From Erigeron canadensis (taxonomy: Eukaryota > Streptophyta > Magnoliopsida > Asterales > Asteraceae), in contig NC_057765.1 of assembly GCF_010389155.1 (NCBI RefSeq), positions 28,150,980 to 28,214,979 on the forward strand: a DNA stretch of 64,000 bases. The letters run 5' to 3'. Shown piece by piece: positions 48,297 through 59,839 of the stretch (positions are counted from its first letter, which is position 1; the number at the start of each line of letters is the position of its first letter). Position numbers and translations under genes: made by a program. The notes under the pieces were generated by a model. The model was given only the letters and a program-made list of their open reading frames with translations. It was not told where the DNA came from and searched no databases.

Positions 48297-48794
48297 TGAA
48301 CAAAAACTTATATCTCTGAATTAACTTCAATTAATTCAGCAATCACCCAGAATCTAATCAATCTAAATTGATTAAACAATACAGAGAACTACACCTTCTA
48401 AACAGATGTAAATCACTCAACTATATAGATGAAACTATTATTACAATCTCGATTGTAATCTCTTTAATCTAATCAAACTTATGAGAGAAAGTGATATAGA
48501 ATTATACAGACAAAAAGTGAGAGATCTGTTCTTCTCCCTAATCGGGTTATAACAATCTATTTATACAAGGGAACTTTCAACTAATGTCATAAATTACCCC
48601 TGTACTTCTCTTCTTTCCTTCTTGTACATCTTTAGTCCTCCAGAAATGCAATGTGTTGTACTCATAATTCAGCAGATGTAGTCTTGAAGTTCAAACCATA
48701 ATCCATGCTTACTTGATCTTCTTATAACCTGAAAATAGGCTAATCATACAATAAGTAATAATGTTATTTGAGAATAGAATTATATTTCTCAACA
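48297..48794 (-). repeat. 3' LTR of the minus-strand copia element
   Basis: 498 bp, TG...CA ends, matching 53523-54020 at all but one position by eye. The stop codon of pol lies inside its first bases: the RNase H frame reads through the polypurine tract into the LTR. Confidence 0.9.
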
Positions 48795-50437
48795 TCCCCC
48801 CTTAATCCTATTCTCAAATACATTTAAAAGAGTTAACTTGTTACAAAGAAACTCATGAGATTTTTTGTCCAACCCTTTTGTTAGAATGTCTGCAATATTA
48901 TTTGCAGCATCTATTTTCTCAATCTTTACAACCCCTGCTAGAATCTTTTCTCTCACAAAATGGAGATCAATTTCTAAATGTTTAGTTCTTTCATGGAAAA
49001 CAGGGTTGGTTGCAATTTTAATTGCAGATTTATTATCACAAAACACTGTAACAGGAAGGATATTTTTAACAAGTATATCCTCTAAAATTTTAACTATCCA
49101 AATAACTTCACATGTAACAGAAGCCATAGCTCTATATTCACCTTCAGTAGAAGATTTAGACACAGTGTTTTGTTTCTTACTTTTCCAAGACACAAGATTA
49201 CCACAAAAGAAAACACAATATCCAGTAACACTTCTTCTACTGGAAATACATTTAGCCCAATCAGAATCAACAAAAGCTTCAAGAGAGAGATTAGAAGACT
49301 TACTAATAAGAATTCCTTTTCCTGGAGCAACTTTCAAATATCTCAATACTCTTAAAGCTACTTTTAAATGAGAATCAAGAGGTTTATGCATAAATTGACT
49401 TAAACAGTGCACAGTATATGCAATGTCAGGTCTAGTATGAGTTAAGTAAATGAGTCTGCCAATTAACCGTTGATAATCAGTAATATTTTTAAGAACATGA
49501 TCAGTATCAGTCTCTTCACTAGAAAAATGAACATTAGGATCAAGAGGAACAGACATAGGCTTACCAGCAAGTAGACCAAACTCAGAAATAAGATCCAAAC
49601 AATACTTTCTTTGATTGAGACATACTCCAGTTTCAGTTTTAACAACTTCGATTCCCAAAAAATATTTCAATATACCTAAGTCTTTTATCATAAACTGAGT
49701 TTGCATATATGTTTTAAACTTCTCAATCTCATCCTCATTATCACCAGTAACAATTATATCATCAACATAAACAAGTAAAGCAATAAAGTAATTTTGATCA
49801 GCTTTAGTAAATAGAGAATAATCACTTTTACTTTGAATAAACCCAGTAGAAATTAAAGCTTCAGTAAGCTTAGCATTCCATTGCCTAGGAGCTTGTTTGA
49901 GTCCATATAAAGACTTATTCAACTTGCAAACTCTTTTGTCATTAGGATCAAAAAAACCTTCAGGTAAATCCATATATACAGTTTCATTTAAATCACCATA
50001 TAAGAATGCATTGTTAATATCAAGTTGATACAAAGTCCATCCTTTGTTAATAGCTAAAGAAATTAAGCATCTAATAGTAACAATTTTCACAACAGGAGAA
50101 AAAGTCTCATCAAAATCAACCCCAGCCTTTTGACTATACCCTTTAGCAACAAGTCTAGCCTTGTATCTTTCTATCTCCCCATTAGCCTTATATTTTATCT
50201 TATAGATATGGACTTTCTATCTTTAGGAAGATCAGTAACCTCCCAAGTGTTATTCCTATACAAAGCCTCCATTTCATTATTCATAGCATCTAACCAATGT
50301 TTTTCTTTACTAGCTTGCATAAAAGAATGTGGTTCAGTACTTTTATTAAGCTCAGTAACAAAAGATAAGCAGCAGGCAGACAAAGCAGAATAGTTAACAT
50401 AGTTTTCTAAACCATATTTGTTACTACTATAAACCAC
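48789..50437 (-). pseudogene. copia reverse transcriptase-RNase H region, frameshifted
   Basis: A first segment (50437-50195) begins the RT region (NNEMEALYRNNTWEVTDLP). A small deletion near 50205-50212 shifts the frame, after which a frame stays open to 48789. Motifs there are LDINNAFLYGDL, KSLYGLKQAPRQWN, LLVYVDDIIVTG with the catalytic Asp pair, and RNase H residues in FVDSDWAKC, SKSSTEGEYRAM and VFCDNKSAI. Apart from the frameshift the domains look undamaged. Confidence 0.85.
48795..48803 (-). other. Polypurine tract of the minus-strand copia element
   Basis: AAGGGGGGA on the minus strand directly before the 3' LTR, the primer site for plus-strand synthesis. Confidence 0.75.
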
Positions 50438-50593
50438 ATAATCATTATATTTACTGGAAGGAAAAACAGAAGATCTTTCAGACCTTCTTAAAGGCTGATC
50501 AGTAACATTTGAGGGTATATTTTCATTTAAAGATTGATTCTCAACAAGAACTTCTTCATTGACTTGATCATCAAGATGATCAATACCCTCAGA

Positions 50594-51196
50594 TTAATTA
50601 TTATTCAAGTCATGAGTTGCTGCACCATCATCACTGGTAGAACTAGAAGTACTGCCTAAGTGAGAGGTGATGCCATCACTATTACTACTGCTATCTCTCT
50701 CTTCATCATTGGGAGATGAAGGGCACTCATGAGAATCAAAAAAATTCATCTGATCTTCAAGACTTACCATAAGAGGATCAGAAATTTTAGTATGATATTT
50801 ATCTTTTAATGGAAAAATGTGTTCAAAAAATTTGACATCTCTGGCAAAGAAAATGTTATTTTCTTCAATAGAAAGTAATTTATAACCTTTTTTTACATTA
50901 GAATAACCTAAAAGAATACATTTAGTAGATCTTTTAGCAAATTTATCAAAGACATTTAAATTTTTTGAAAAACATAAGCACCCAAAGGATCTTAAGTGAG
51001 AGAGATTAGGTTTTTTGTTAAACATCATTTCATAAGGTGACTTTCCATTAAGAACAGAAGAAGGCAGTCTGTTAATCAAATAACAAGCAGTTAGTACACA
51101 TTCAGTCTACAGATTAAGAGGAAGACCCCCTTGAAATAACAGAGACCTAGCCACATTTAATAGATGTCTATGTTTCCTTTCTACCACCCCATTTTG
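50594..51196 (-). pseudogene. copia integrase C-terminal part with internal stop
   Basis: Continues the integrase from the stop at 51197-51199 through the catalytic-Glu motif (NGVVERKHRHLL). A TAG at 51107-51109 replaces a Trp conserved in copia integrases. The frame from 51079 (YLINRLPSSVLNGKSPYEMM) runs into a Ser/Asp-rich linker and stops at 50594-50596. Confidence 0.8.
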
Positions 51197-52906
51197 TTAT
51201 GGTGTATAAACATTTGAAGTTTGATGAATAATCCCATTTGTTTCAACAAATGTACTAAACTTAGAATTCAAAAATTCAGTTCCATTATCACTTCTCAAAG
51301 TTTTAATGGTAGTTTTGAAATGATTCTTAATCAAATTAAAGAACATAATTACATTTTCTAAAACTTCATCCTTAGATTTTAACAAGTATACCCACACTGC
51401 CCTTGTAAAATCATCAACAATAGTTAAAAAATATCTAAAACCACCTCTCCCAGTAACTTTATATGGACCCCATACATCTAAATGTATAAGTTGACCTAAA
51501 AATTCAGATTTATGACTGCTTATAGGAAAAGAATCTCTAGTTTGTTTAGCATATAAACAAGTTTCACAATTCAGATTGTTGTCTGTTCTAAAATGTAAAT
51601 CAGTTTGAAGTTTATTTAACACATTTTCTGCAGGTTGACCTAACCTACTATGCCAAACAGTTTTAGACACATTGCAAGTAATTAACCTATCAATACCTTG
51701 CAAATTCTCAACAATGTAATACAGACCACCAATTTGTTTACCAGTTCCTAGAATTTTCATTGTATTCAAATCCTGGGTCATCACATAACAAAAATTATCA
51801 TCAAAAGCAATTAGATACTTACTATGTTTGGCAACTTTATGAACAGACAGTAAACTAACACAGTATTCTGGAACAATTAGGACATCATACAAAGTCAAAT
51901 AACTTGTTAACTGTAAATTACCAATCTTCTTAACATAAGCATAAGTACCATTAGGGTGACCAACTTTAATTTTTAATGCAGAAACATCAATTATATCAAC
52001 CATGTTTTTGTCAGAAAAAGTAATATGATGATTTGCTCCAGAATCATTAATCCATCCTTTCTTAGAATAAATAGGTCTAAAATTTGTATTTGAACAAAAA
52101 AATTTCTTAAAATTGTTGTGAAAAATTTTACTAGAATTAAACAACACACCTGCCATATTGGCATTAACACCTTCAGTAGAATCTGGATTATCTTTTAACA
52201 AATTGATTATTCTAGCTAGCTGCTCACCAGAAAGATTAGTAGAAGAACTTGCAGAATTTGAAGTAGAAGCATTATTAGCAAACTTCTTTTGACCTCCTTG
52301 AGAATTAAACTTTTTCTTTCCAAAATTAGGAGGATAACCTATTATCTTAAAACATTTATCCATTGTATGACCATTAAAACCACAGTTCTCACACACAACA
52401 GAAGAACCTCTATAAGAGTTTTGAGAATTATTGATTCTATTTTTTGACAAATTATTCACAGAAGGAAAAGAATTACCAGAACCAACTTTAGACATAAATG
52501 CAGAAGAATTAGACTTTTGAGAACCAGAATTAGAAGTTAAACCTCTATGTGACTCATCTCTAGACAAAATAGAATAAGCAGTTTTAAGATCAGGTATTGG
52601 TTCTTTAGTTAAAATTGTACTTCTTACATTCACATACATATCATCAAGCCCCATTAAAAACTGCATCAGTTTCATCAATTGAGTATGTTTAACAAAATCA
52701 GAAGCAGCATGACAAGTACATCTAGGTAACTGAACTAAAGCATCAAACTGTTTTATTGACACAATAGAGAGAGTAAAAGAGTCATTAGGATGCAAATGTA
52801 AAGGACTACTCAAGTCTAATTTACTTATTTTAGTAATATTACCATCACTCATTTCAGATTCCTCATATTCATATTCAAAATTAGGATTCACATTATCATC
52901 ATCCAT
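51197..52906 (-). pseudogene. copia gag-protease-integrase region with a large gag deletion
   Basis: The likely start is the Met of MDDDNVN at 52906; the frame is open a little farther up. Compared with the element at 55741, about 115 codons are missing in frame between the N-terminal TKISKLD region and QFDALVQLP, removing most of the copia gag domain. The CCHC knuckle CENCGFNGHTMDKC, the protease motif NDSGANHH, the GAG-pre-integrase HHCC region and the integrase Asp residues (HLDVWGPYK, SDNGTEF) are present. It ends at a TAA (51197-51199) where relatives have Gln. Confidence 0.85.
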
Positions 52907-53510
52907 TGTAAGCAAATAAAAAAAACACACAATAATTAATCAATAATAACCAGAAGCAACACTTAGACTCAATTAATAAGAACAGACAATTTAAACAGCA
53001 AGAAAAGTAAAATATATATATATATATTTGAAAATAAAACTTATTCTCCCAGAGGTGTCAGGGACAGGATTCCTGGCCTTTCAAAAGGTAGGTCAAGTTT
53101 AACACCAATGTTTTGAATGAGAATAAGATGAAAAACCAGTTTCTTACAAACAACAAATAAAAAGAGATAAGGAAGAGAAGACAAACAGTGCTATCGGATG
53201 AATAAAGTGACAATTCTATTATTCGATCGATTCACTTAGTCGATGAATAACAGAATCAAGAAGAAGAAGCCGGAGAATTAAATCGATTTTCTTTGAACAG
53301 AAGAACTCCAAACCCTAATTCGAAAAAATTAGGGTTTTCAGCGATAATCGGATCTGGAAATTATAACGGTGATCAAAGGATCATACGCCGTTAATAATAT
53401 CAGTTTTAAGAACAAAAAAAACCCCAAATAATAAAGAAACCCTAATCGGAGATCCAGAATCCAAAAAATTATTATTTATCAAAATTATTTTGATTAATCT
53501 CCTAAACCTG

Positions 53511-53522
53511 GCTCTGATACCA
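53511..53522 (-). other. Primer-binding site (initiator Met tRNA) of the minus-strand copia element
   Basis: TGGTATCAGAGC on the minus strand, directly after the 5' LTR, complementary to the 3' end of plant initiator tRNA-Met. Confidence 0.85.
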
Positions 53523-54020
53523 TGAACAAAAACTTATATCTCTGAATTAACTTCAATTAATTCAGCAATCACCCAGAATCTAATCAATCTAAATTGATTA
53601 AACAATACAGAGAACTACACCTTCTAAACAGATGTAAATCACTCAACTATATAGATGAAACTATTATTACAATCTCGATTGTAATCTCTTTAATCTAATC
53701 AAACTTATGAGAGAAAGTGATATAGAATTATACATACAAAAAGTGAGAGATCTGTTCTTCTCCCTAATCGGGTTATAACAATCTATTTATACAAGGGAAC
53801 TTTCAACTAATGTCATAAATTACCCCTGTACTTCTCTTCTTTCCTTCTTGTACATCTTTAGTCCTCCAGAAATGCAATGTGTTGTACTCATAATTCAGCA
53901 GATGTAGTCTTGAAGTTCAAACCATAATCCATGCTTACTTGATCTTCTTATAACCTGAAAATAGGCTAATCATACAATAAGTAATAATGTTATTTGAGAA
54001 TAGAATTATATTTCTCAACA
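53523..54020 (-). repeat. 5' LTR of the minus-strand copia element
   Basis: 498 bp; see the partner at 48297-48794. The single difference seen is at 53735. Confidence 0.9.
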
Positions 54021-55220
54021 ATTTCATGTGTAGTTTCTGTGTGGTTTGCATCAGAATGAATGCCTTCATTGATGACTGTGAACAATGTATGTTCTTCCTT
54101 CCAGGGCATATATATGCTAGCAAAACTGGTATGCATAATCTTATTCTATAATCGAGTAATGTATTTCATTTATGGACCAAATAGATCGTTTGCTAGTATT
54201 TGAGATAGTTCTTCACGCACATTATGTAATGTTCATTTTATAGGTTTCATTCCTGACTTTAGATATTTTACATAGCTAATTATGCACATACCTAAAGTAA
54301 ATACTTGTTATTTTACTCTAAATACTTGTCCTAAATACTTGTTCTTTTTCAGTACATAGCTCAAGTAAACTTATAACTAGTTTTATCAGCCAAAAAAGTT
54401 ACATAATTTTTATTATAAAAACAACTACACTAATGAGTAATTAGTAATTAAAAGAGTTGTTTTGAACGATTAGATAAATATGAATGATCATGACCGTGTT
54501 TTTAAAAGGTTCTTTTTATTCTGATAGATGCATGGGCTGGTGCACCTCAATGAAAGTGATTGTGCTTTATTTTAGGTCTTAATTGACTTTATCTGCTGTG
54601 AAGAGTTTTGACATGTAGCATGTTGTTGTCATAGCTGTATTTTACGTTTTTTTGTAAAATCAATCACAAATTAATTAAACCTTCTAAACCTCTTTGTGCA
54701 TTGTTTTTGTAGATAGACTGCCTCTCTGTGCATAAAGGTGCTAGATTGAAGCATATACTTGGTAGTTTTTGACCCTTGTCATAGTTGTTTTTGCTTGAAT
54801 TTCTTATTTTGAGGTAAGAGCCATATAAATGATCAGGTAGTCTAGTCACATAAGGTTTTGTTTTTCCATGTACAGACATATGGGACTAGATGTATACACA
54901 TAAGTATTAGCTATTTCTTTCTGGAAAAAACATTTACATAGTCAATCAAACTTTCCAAGACATCCTTTTAGCCCTAAGGAAAGTTGAGTTGACAAAACAA
55001 GTATTAATATTCATTCACAAGTATGTGACCAGTTTTTGTTAACCAGGTCTCTGCTAACACTGTAACCAGGTTTCTTTGCAAATGGGCCTAATTTGCCACC
55101 TTAAGCCTCATTTAATGCATATGTATCTTCTACTTTCTTTTCATAACCTAACAAGGGTTTAACAATACCTCTACTGTAGGACTTGTCTGGAGTCTAGAAT
55201 GCACAAGTAGATCCAACTAA
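54021..55220. other. Intergenic or intronic DNA between the copia element and the Tyr/Gly-rich exons
   Basis: No coding exon is recognised. The sequence is T-rich with moderate GC, like an intron or UTR of the gene relic that follows. Confidence 0.4.
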
Positions 55221-55608
55221 ATGCGCGCGTGCTATGGTTATGGTCAAGGTTACGATGCCTATGCTTATGAAGCAACTCAAGATCCGTCGTTGTATGCATA
55301 TGGAGCTTATGGTGGATACATGCAATTTCCTCAACAGGCAAGATGATTTCTATATATTTGTTTTCAAATGCTTTTTAGGTTAGAAACTTTAGTATACTTT
55401 CTAAGTGAAGTGATATATATTGGGTTATTCAAATATGTACATAAATGATATATTATTAGATACTGATACTGATTTTCAGGGTGAAGCTGGTCAGGATATG
55501 GGAGCAGTGGCAGGTGTTGCACCACATGTTGAACAGAGGGAGGAAATATATAATCCCGTAGCTACGCCAGATGTTGAATTATACGTTTCTTTCCTTTTAA
55601 CTTATTAG
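55221..55608 (+). pseudogene. Exon fragments of a Tyr/Gly-rich tail, RNA-binding-protein type
   Basis: Exon 55221-55337 reads GYGQGYDAYAYEATQDPSLY and continues Tyr/Gly-rich to MQFPQQ. Exon 55480-55582 continues in frame (GEAGQDMGAVAGVAPHVEQR, then REEIYNPVATPDVE). Such tails occur in plant RRM proteins of the RBP45/47 kind and other pre-mRNA factors; I cannot decide which. The donor after the first exon is GC (CAG|GCAAG), allowed but rare. The upstream RRM exons are not seen, and the copia element inserted at 55741 would cut off any downstream exons. Confidence 0.45.
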
Positions 55609-55740
55609 TTTATTTATTTTTTGTTAATCATTATTAAATTAATCTTTTGAGAAACCTTAATAGTAGTACTAGAGATTGTATGAATTTGAGTCCATACATT
55701 ATAAGTATGATGACTCGAGTCTTGTCACTGGTGTGATGTG

Positions 55741-56189
55741 TGTTAAAAGCATACAAGTTAGACTTGTATATAAAAGTTTATATTAACTTAGTCTGTTTTG
55801 TGTAGAAAATATTAAATGAGGGACTGAAGATAGAGCTTTATAAAGATGAAGGATCTAATCTGTGCAAAGGTGGACAGAAGGTTACAAGTGTTAATTGTGA
55901 AGAATATATAAATGAATTTAGGTGCAGAGAGAACATGATTTTTTCTCTCATTCTGCTGCTTACGATCAATATTATATATACACATATTCTGCTCTCTCAT
56001 TCGATATTCATATATTGTCTGTATTGATTGTATATCACTTTGATATACAATTCTGTATTCTGTTACTAATCATCATCTGGATGATTAGATTCTGTATCAT
56101 CTTCAATTTGGTTGTAACAACTTTAATAATAAATTCTGAATAATAATAATTTTTCTAGTAATATTTGCTTGGTTATTGATCTTCTTTCA
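55741..56189 (+). repeat. 5' LTR of the plus-strand copia element
   Basis: Starts TGTTAAAAGC and ends CTTCTTTCA, followed directly by the PBS. Paired with 62491-62940. Confidence 0.9.
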
Positions 56190-56201
56190 TGGTATCAGAG
56201 C
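56190..56201 (+). other. Primer-binding site (initiator Met tRNA)
   Basis: TGGTATCAGAGC directly after the 5' LTR, complementary to the 3' end of initiator tRNA-Met. Confidence 0.85.
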
Positions 56202-56940
56202 CAGGTTATCAAATCGGTGATTATTGATTCGATTTATATTCAGATCCGATTAGAACTTTTGGGCGTATTTCACCTGAAACCCTAGATTCTAATTTTTGGG
56301 GTTTTTTGTTCGATTAAGTTAGGGTTTTATCTAGAAACCTTGGTTTATATTCTTCCGCTGCTATCATTATTGTTTTGCCTAATTTTTTCCTTGACTAAGT
56401 GAATCAAGGAAAAATTAGGGTTTCTGGATTTCATATCAGATCCTGATTACTTCTCTTGACTAAGTGAATCAAGAGGAGAATTAGGGTTCCTCTACCATCG
56501 GCATAAATAGCACTGTATTGTATTCTCTTTCCCAATTTTTTGTGTTTGTGTTTGATTCTACTTTTACTTTCTTCTCGATCTGAATTTATATATATATATA
56601 TATATAATTTTTTTCTTATCTCTTTTCACATAAAATCAATTAAGCTAATACTTGACCTACCATCATACGATTGGTTGGGAATCCTGTCATTGGCTTTTTT
56701 GAGTGATTGAGATTTATTTTTACAAATTTTTTTTTGAGAAGAAGGTATTTGTGGTTTCTTCTGTGAGTTCTTGCTATTTGTGTTTCCTTGTATTCTGTGT
56801 TGTTGATTGGTATCATTATCTGTTTATATTTGTTCTTATTTGATTATCTGGTTTACATTTTTGTTTAAGTTCTTTATTTTTGCTTAAAAAATTGTTTGTT
56901 CTGACTAGTATTGCTTACTTGTGTTTAAAACCGGTTAAAA

Positions 56941-57180
56941 ATGGTGAATACTCCACCTGGTTCTGTTCATGGTAATACACCACCTCATACACCAATTCAC
57001 TCTGTGCATAATGAAGAATCTGAACATGAATCTGAATTTGATATTACAAAGATAAGTAAATTAGATTTTGGTGATCCTTTATATCTGCATGCTAGTGATA
57101 CACAAAGTACACCTTTAATAAGCTTCAAACTGCTAGGAACTGATAATTATGAAGTGTGGGCTTGTGCTGTAGAACTTGCA
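56941..57180 (+). pseudogene. copia gag, N-terminal part, upstream of the mitochondrial insert
   Basis: ATG at 56941 opens 80 codons that read into the copia gag domain (FKLLGTDNYEVWACAVELA). The frame then runs into mitochondrial sequence. The gag frame resumes at 58195 in the same phase. Confidence 0.8.
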
Positions 57181-57825
57181 GACAGAGTTGACCCCCGCGG
57201 CCTCTCGGTAGAAGAGGGGGAAAGCCCAGTCTTCTATCTCAGTCTCAACAGAAGGTAAGAGGAAGGGCCCTTCCCTCTTTCCTTCGGGAAGGGCTTAAAA
57301 GCACCTTCATCATGTCAAGCTTCAGGCAAGCAATTGGCTCCAAGGGACTTTAGAAGAAGAGCAATGAGCGTAGTGTTGAACTCTTTCAGTAAGCACCCCT
57401 TCCGAAATATAAATCCATGCTTGATTGCCATCGATATTTCCTCCCCAACTAGCTCCTTATTAATTGCAAATGAAAGAAGAAGTTCGGGAAACCATCAAGC
57501 CCCACTCAAACTAGCTGCCCTGCCACCTTAGAATTATAAAGAAGCATTTCTTAAAAAAAAAAAAAAGAAAGAAGCCCGAATGCTCAAGCTCAATATCATA
57601 TGGGTTGTGTTCTACCAACGAACAGCTAGGAGCCTAAAGAAAGCACTGAGAAAGATATAAGTGTTCCGTATAGGTTCGTATATATATACTGTGGCGCTAT
57701 ATGATCTTTAGCTATAGGTCTCGTGTGCTTGCTATAGAAAGTACATATACGAGTCACGAGTAAGAGGAAGCGGTAACGGTCGATGGATGTTCATATTTGA
57801 GTATTTACTGACGGAATGCCTCACA

Positions 57826-57900
57826 TCAAGGTGACAGGATTCGAACCTATGGCCCTCTGTACCCAAAACAGATGCGTTGACCAGACTGCGCTACACCTCG
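57826..57900 (-). tRNA. trnP: Mitochondrial-type tRNA-Pro(UGG), complete, in the NUMT
   Basis: The 75-nt minus-strand sequence folds as a cloverleaf. The acceptor stem is CGAGGTG/CACCTTG with one G-T pair. The anticodon stem is CTGT/ACAG around TTTGGGT (anticodon TGG), and the T loop is TTCGAATC. No CCA is encoded. It is probably not functional in the nucleus, although internal pol III boxes are present. Confidence 0.85.
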
Positions 57901-58141
57901 TCTCACCACCCTGGAGCATATAGATCCACCCGATCAATGAACACTCAAACCGAACTCACCCATCCTTTTGAGCACAGGGACGCGAGAACCTAAGAAACAG
58001 CTTTTTTTTTTCGAAATCTGCCTCCAGCAAGACAGGGCGACGCAAAAAAGCCGTATAGTGCAGGAGCGCTCACATTTTTTGGCTTACTCTTGCACTTGAA
58101 TTTGAAAATCCGGCTCGCTCCCGGCCTTTGGACCCTTGGCC

Positions 58142-58190
58142 CGCTTAGAAGTGGATTCAAACCACTGACACAAGGATTTTCAGTCCTTTA
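58142..58190 (-). pseudogene. trnF: Truncated mitochondrial tRNA-Phe(GAA)
   Basis: The minus strand has the anticodon arm GGACTGAAAATCC (anticodon GAA), variable loop, and T arm GTGGTTTGAATCCAC (TTCGAATC with C to T) to the 3' end. The 5' acceptor strand and most of the D arm are missing at the NUMT border near 58194. Confidence 0.75.
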
Positions 58191-58194
58191 GCTA

Positions 58195-59837
58195 CTAAAA
58201 ACAAAACTGGTTTTATAAATGGAACATGTAAAAAGTCAGTTGATAATGATATCTTAGCTAAACAATGGGAAAGATGTAATGCAGTTGTTCTTAATTGGAT
58301 ACTTGGATGTGTGTCTCAAGAATTATATCTAGGACAAATATTTTCTAAGAATGTTGTTGTTGTTTGGCAAGATTTGAAAGATACTTATGACAAAATTGAT
58401 GGTTCTGTGATCTTTAAGTTACATCATAAGATAAATTCTCTTACACAAAATGGAAATAGTCTTTCTGAATACTATCATAAGTTGACATCTTTGTGGAGAC
58501 AGTTTGATGCTATTGTCATGCTACCTGCTTGTACTTGTGATGCTTCTAAAGAAATTAAAGATCATAAAGATTTAATGAGATTAATTCAGTTCTTAATGGG
58601 ACTAGATGATGTTTATATGGGTGTTAGAAGTAATATATTGACTAGAGATCCATTACCCTCTGTTAAGACTGCTTATGCTATTATATCCAGAGAAGAATCT
58701 CATAGGGGAGGGATTTCTGATAAGTCAAAAGATGTTACTGCTTTTGTTGCTAAAAGTAATTTTTCAAAGAATAAAAAAGGATCAAATTCAAACTTTGATC
58801 ATAAAAAGACTTTTGACAACAATTTTGAATCAAAAAGGACTTTTGATAATTCTTCAAGAACTTTTAGACCTCCAAATCCAAATTTGCAATGCACAAATTG
58901 TCATAGAATTGGTCATACTATAGAGAGATGCTTTCAACTTGGATATAAAAGACCTTCTGTGCAATCTGGTTCTAGATTTAGTAACAATAATGTTCATGTT
59001 GATCAAAATGCAACTTGTACTTCTAATTCTAATACTTCTTCTTCATCTCTATCTTTGTCTTCTGAACAAATCTCTCAACTTCTAAGTCTGTTAAAGGACC
59101 CAAAAACTTCTGGTGCAGTGTCTGCCCATATGGCAGGTATTTTTGGCAGAACTTTGTGGTTTAATTCTCATAGTCTTTTATTGAATGCAAGATTTCTAAA
59201 GTGGATAATAGATTCAGGTGCAAATCAACATATGTCTTCTTCAAATAAAAATTTTATGAACTTAGTTGATGTATCTGATCTAAATTTAACCATTGGTCAT
59301 CCTAATGGTACTAATGTTGTTGTTACTCAAATTGGAAATTTGAGAATAAGTTCAAATATAGTTCTATTTGATGTGCTTGTTGTACCTGATTATAATGTAA
59401 ACTTAATGTCTGTACACAAACTTGCAAGAGACCATAAATTGTTTATAGGGTTTAATGAAGATCAGTGTTTGATTCAGGACTTACATCAAAGGAAATTGAT
59501 GGGGACTGGTAGTCAGAATGGGGGGTTATATTTTTTTGATGAACCTACTTCTACAAATATGGTTAGTTGTGATGCTATTACTGATCCTGCTCAATCTGCT
59601 TATTTGTGGCATCATAGGTTAGGCCATCCTGCTGCTCCTGTTCTTTCTGTTTTAAAAAATAAGTTAAAGTTGTCTGGTGTTAATATCTCTCCTTGTGATG
59701 TGTGTCATAAAGCTAAACAAACTAGAGAACCATTTTCTATTAGTGAACATAAAACTGTTGCATTAGGTGATATTATTCATTTAGATGTTTGGGGTCCTTA
59801 TAAAATCACAAGTAAAGAAGGGTTTAAGTATTTATAA
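58195..59837 (+). pseudogene. copia gag (rest)-protease-integrase N-terminal region
   Basis: Continues gag (LYLGQIFSKNVVVVWQDLKD...QFDAIVMLPACTC), then the CCHC knuckle CTNCHRIGHTIERC, the protease motif IDSGANQH, the pre-integrase zinc region (H-H, CDVCHKAK) and the integrase start HLDVWGPYK. A one-base deletion near 59833 ends the frame at 59837, and the next frame continues directly. Confidence 0.85.
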
Positions 59838-59839
59838 CA

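Larger units (their letters stand above)
48297..54020 (-). mobile_element. Ty1/copia retrotransposon, complete ends, nearly identical LTRs, defective coding region
   Basis: The element is 5724 bp with LTRs at 48297-48794 and 53523-54020, a PBS at 53511-53522 and a polypurine tract at 48795-48803. On the minus strand the order is gag, protease, integrase, reverse transcriptase, RNase H, which defines Ty1/copia. The LTRs (498 bp each) differ at one base that I could find (48509 G against 53735 T). The left flank ends ATTT and the right flank starts ATTT; a fifth base does not match. The coding region has a gag deletion, three stops and a frameshift. It is related to the element at 55741-62940. 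Confidence 0.9.
57181..58194 (-). other. Nuclear insert of plant mitochondrial DNA (NUMT), 1014 bp, with tRNA genes
   Basis: Base composition changes abruptly from AT-rich gag to GC-richer sequence and back. On the minus strand the insert holds the 3' part of tRNA-Phe(GAA), then tRNA-Pro(UGG), the order known from the trnS-trnF-trnP cluster of angiosperm mitochondria. The rest (for example GGGCCCTTCCCTCTTTCC near 57266) looks like mitochondrial spacer. The gag reading resumes at 58195 with nothing missing by comparison with copia relatives, so this is an insertion without clear target duplication, as in end-joining repair. Confidence 0.8.

Noticed and set aside
48865..49371. Plus-strand ORFs within the minus-strand copia element
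   Set aside because: Antisense to the RT-RNase H coding region.
57334..57531. ORF inside the mitochondrial insert
   Set aside because: Looks like mitochondrial spacer; no known mitochondrial gene recognised.
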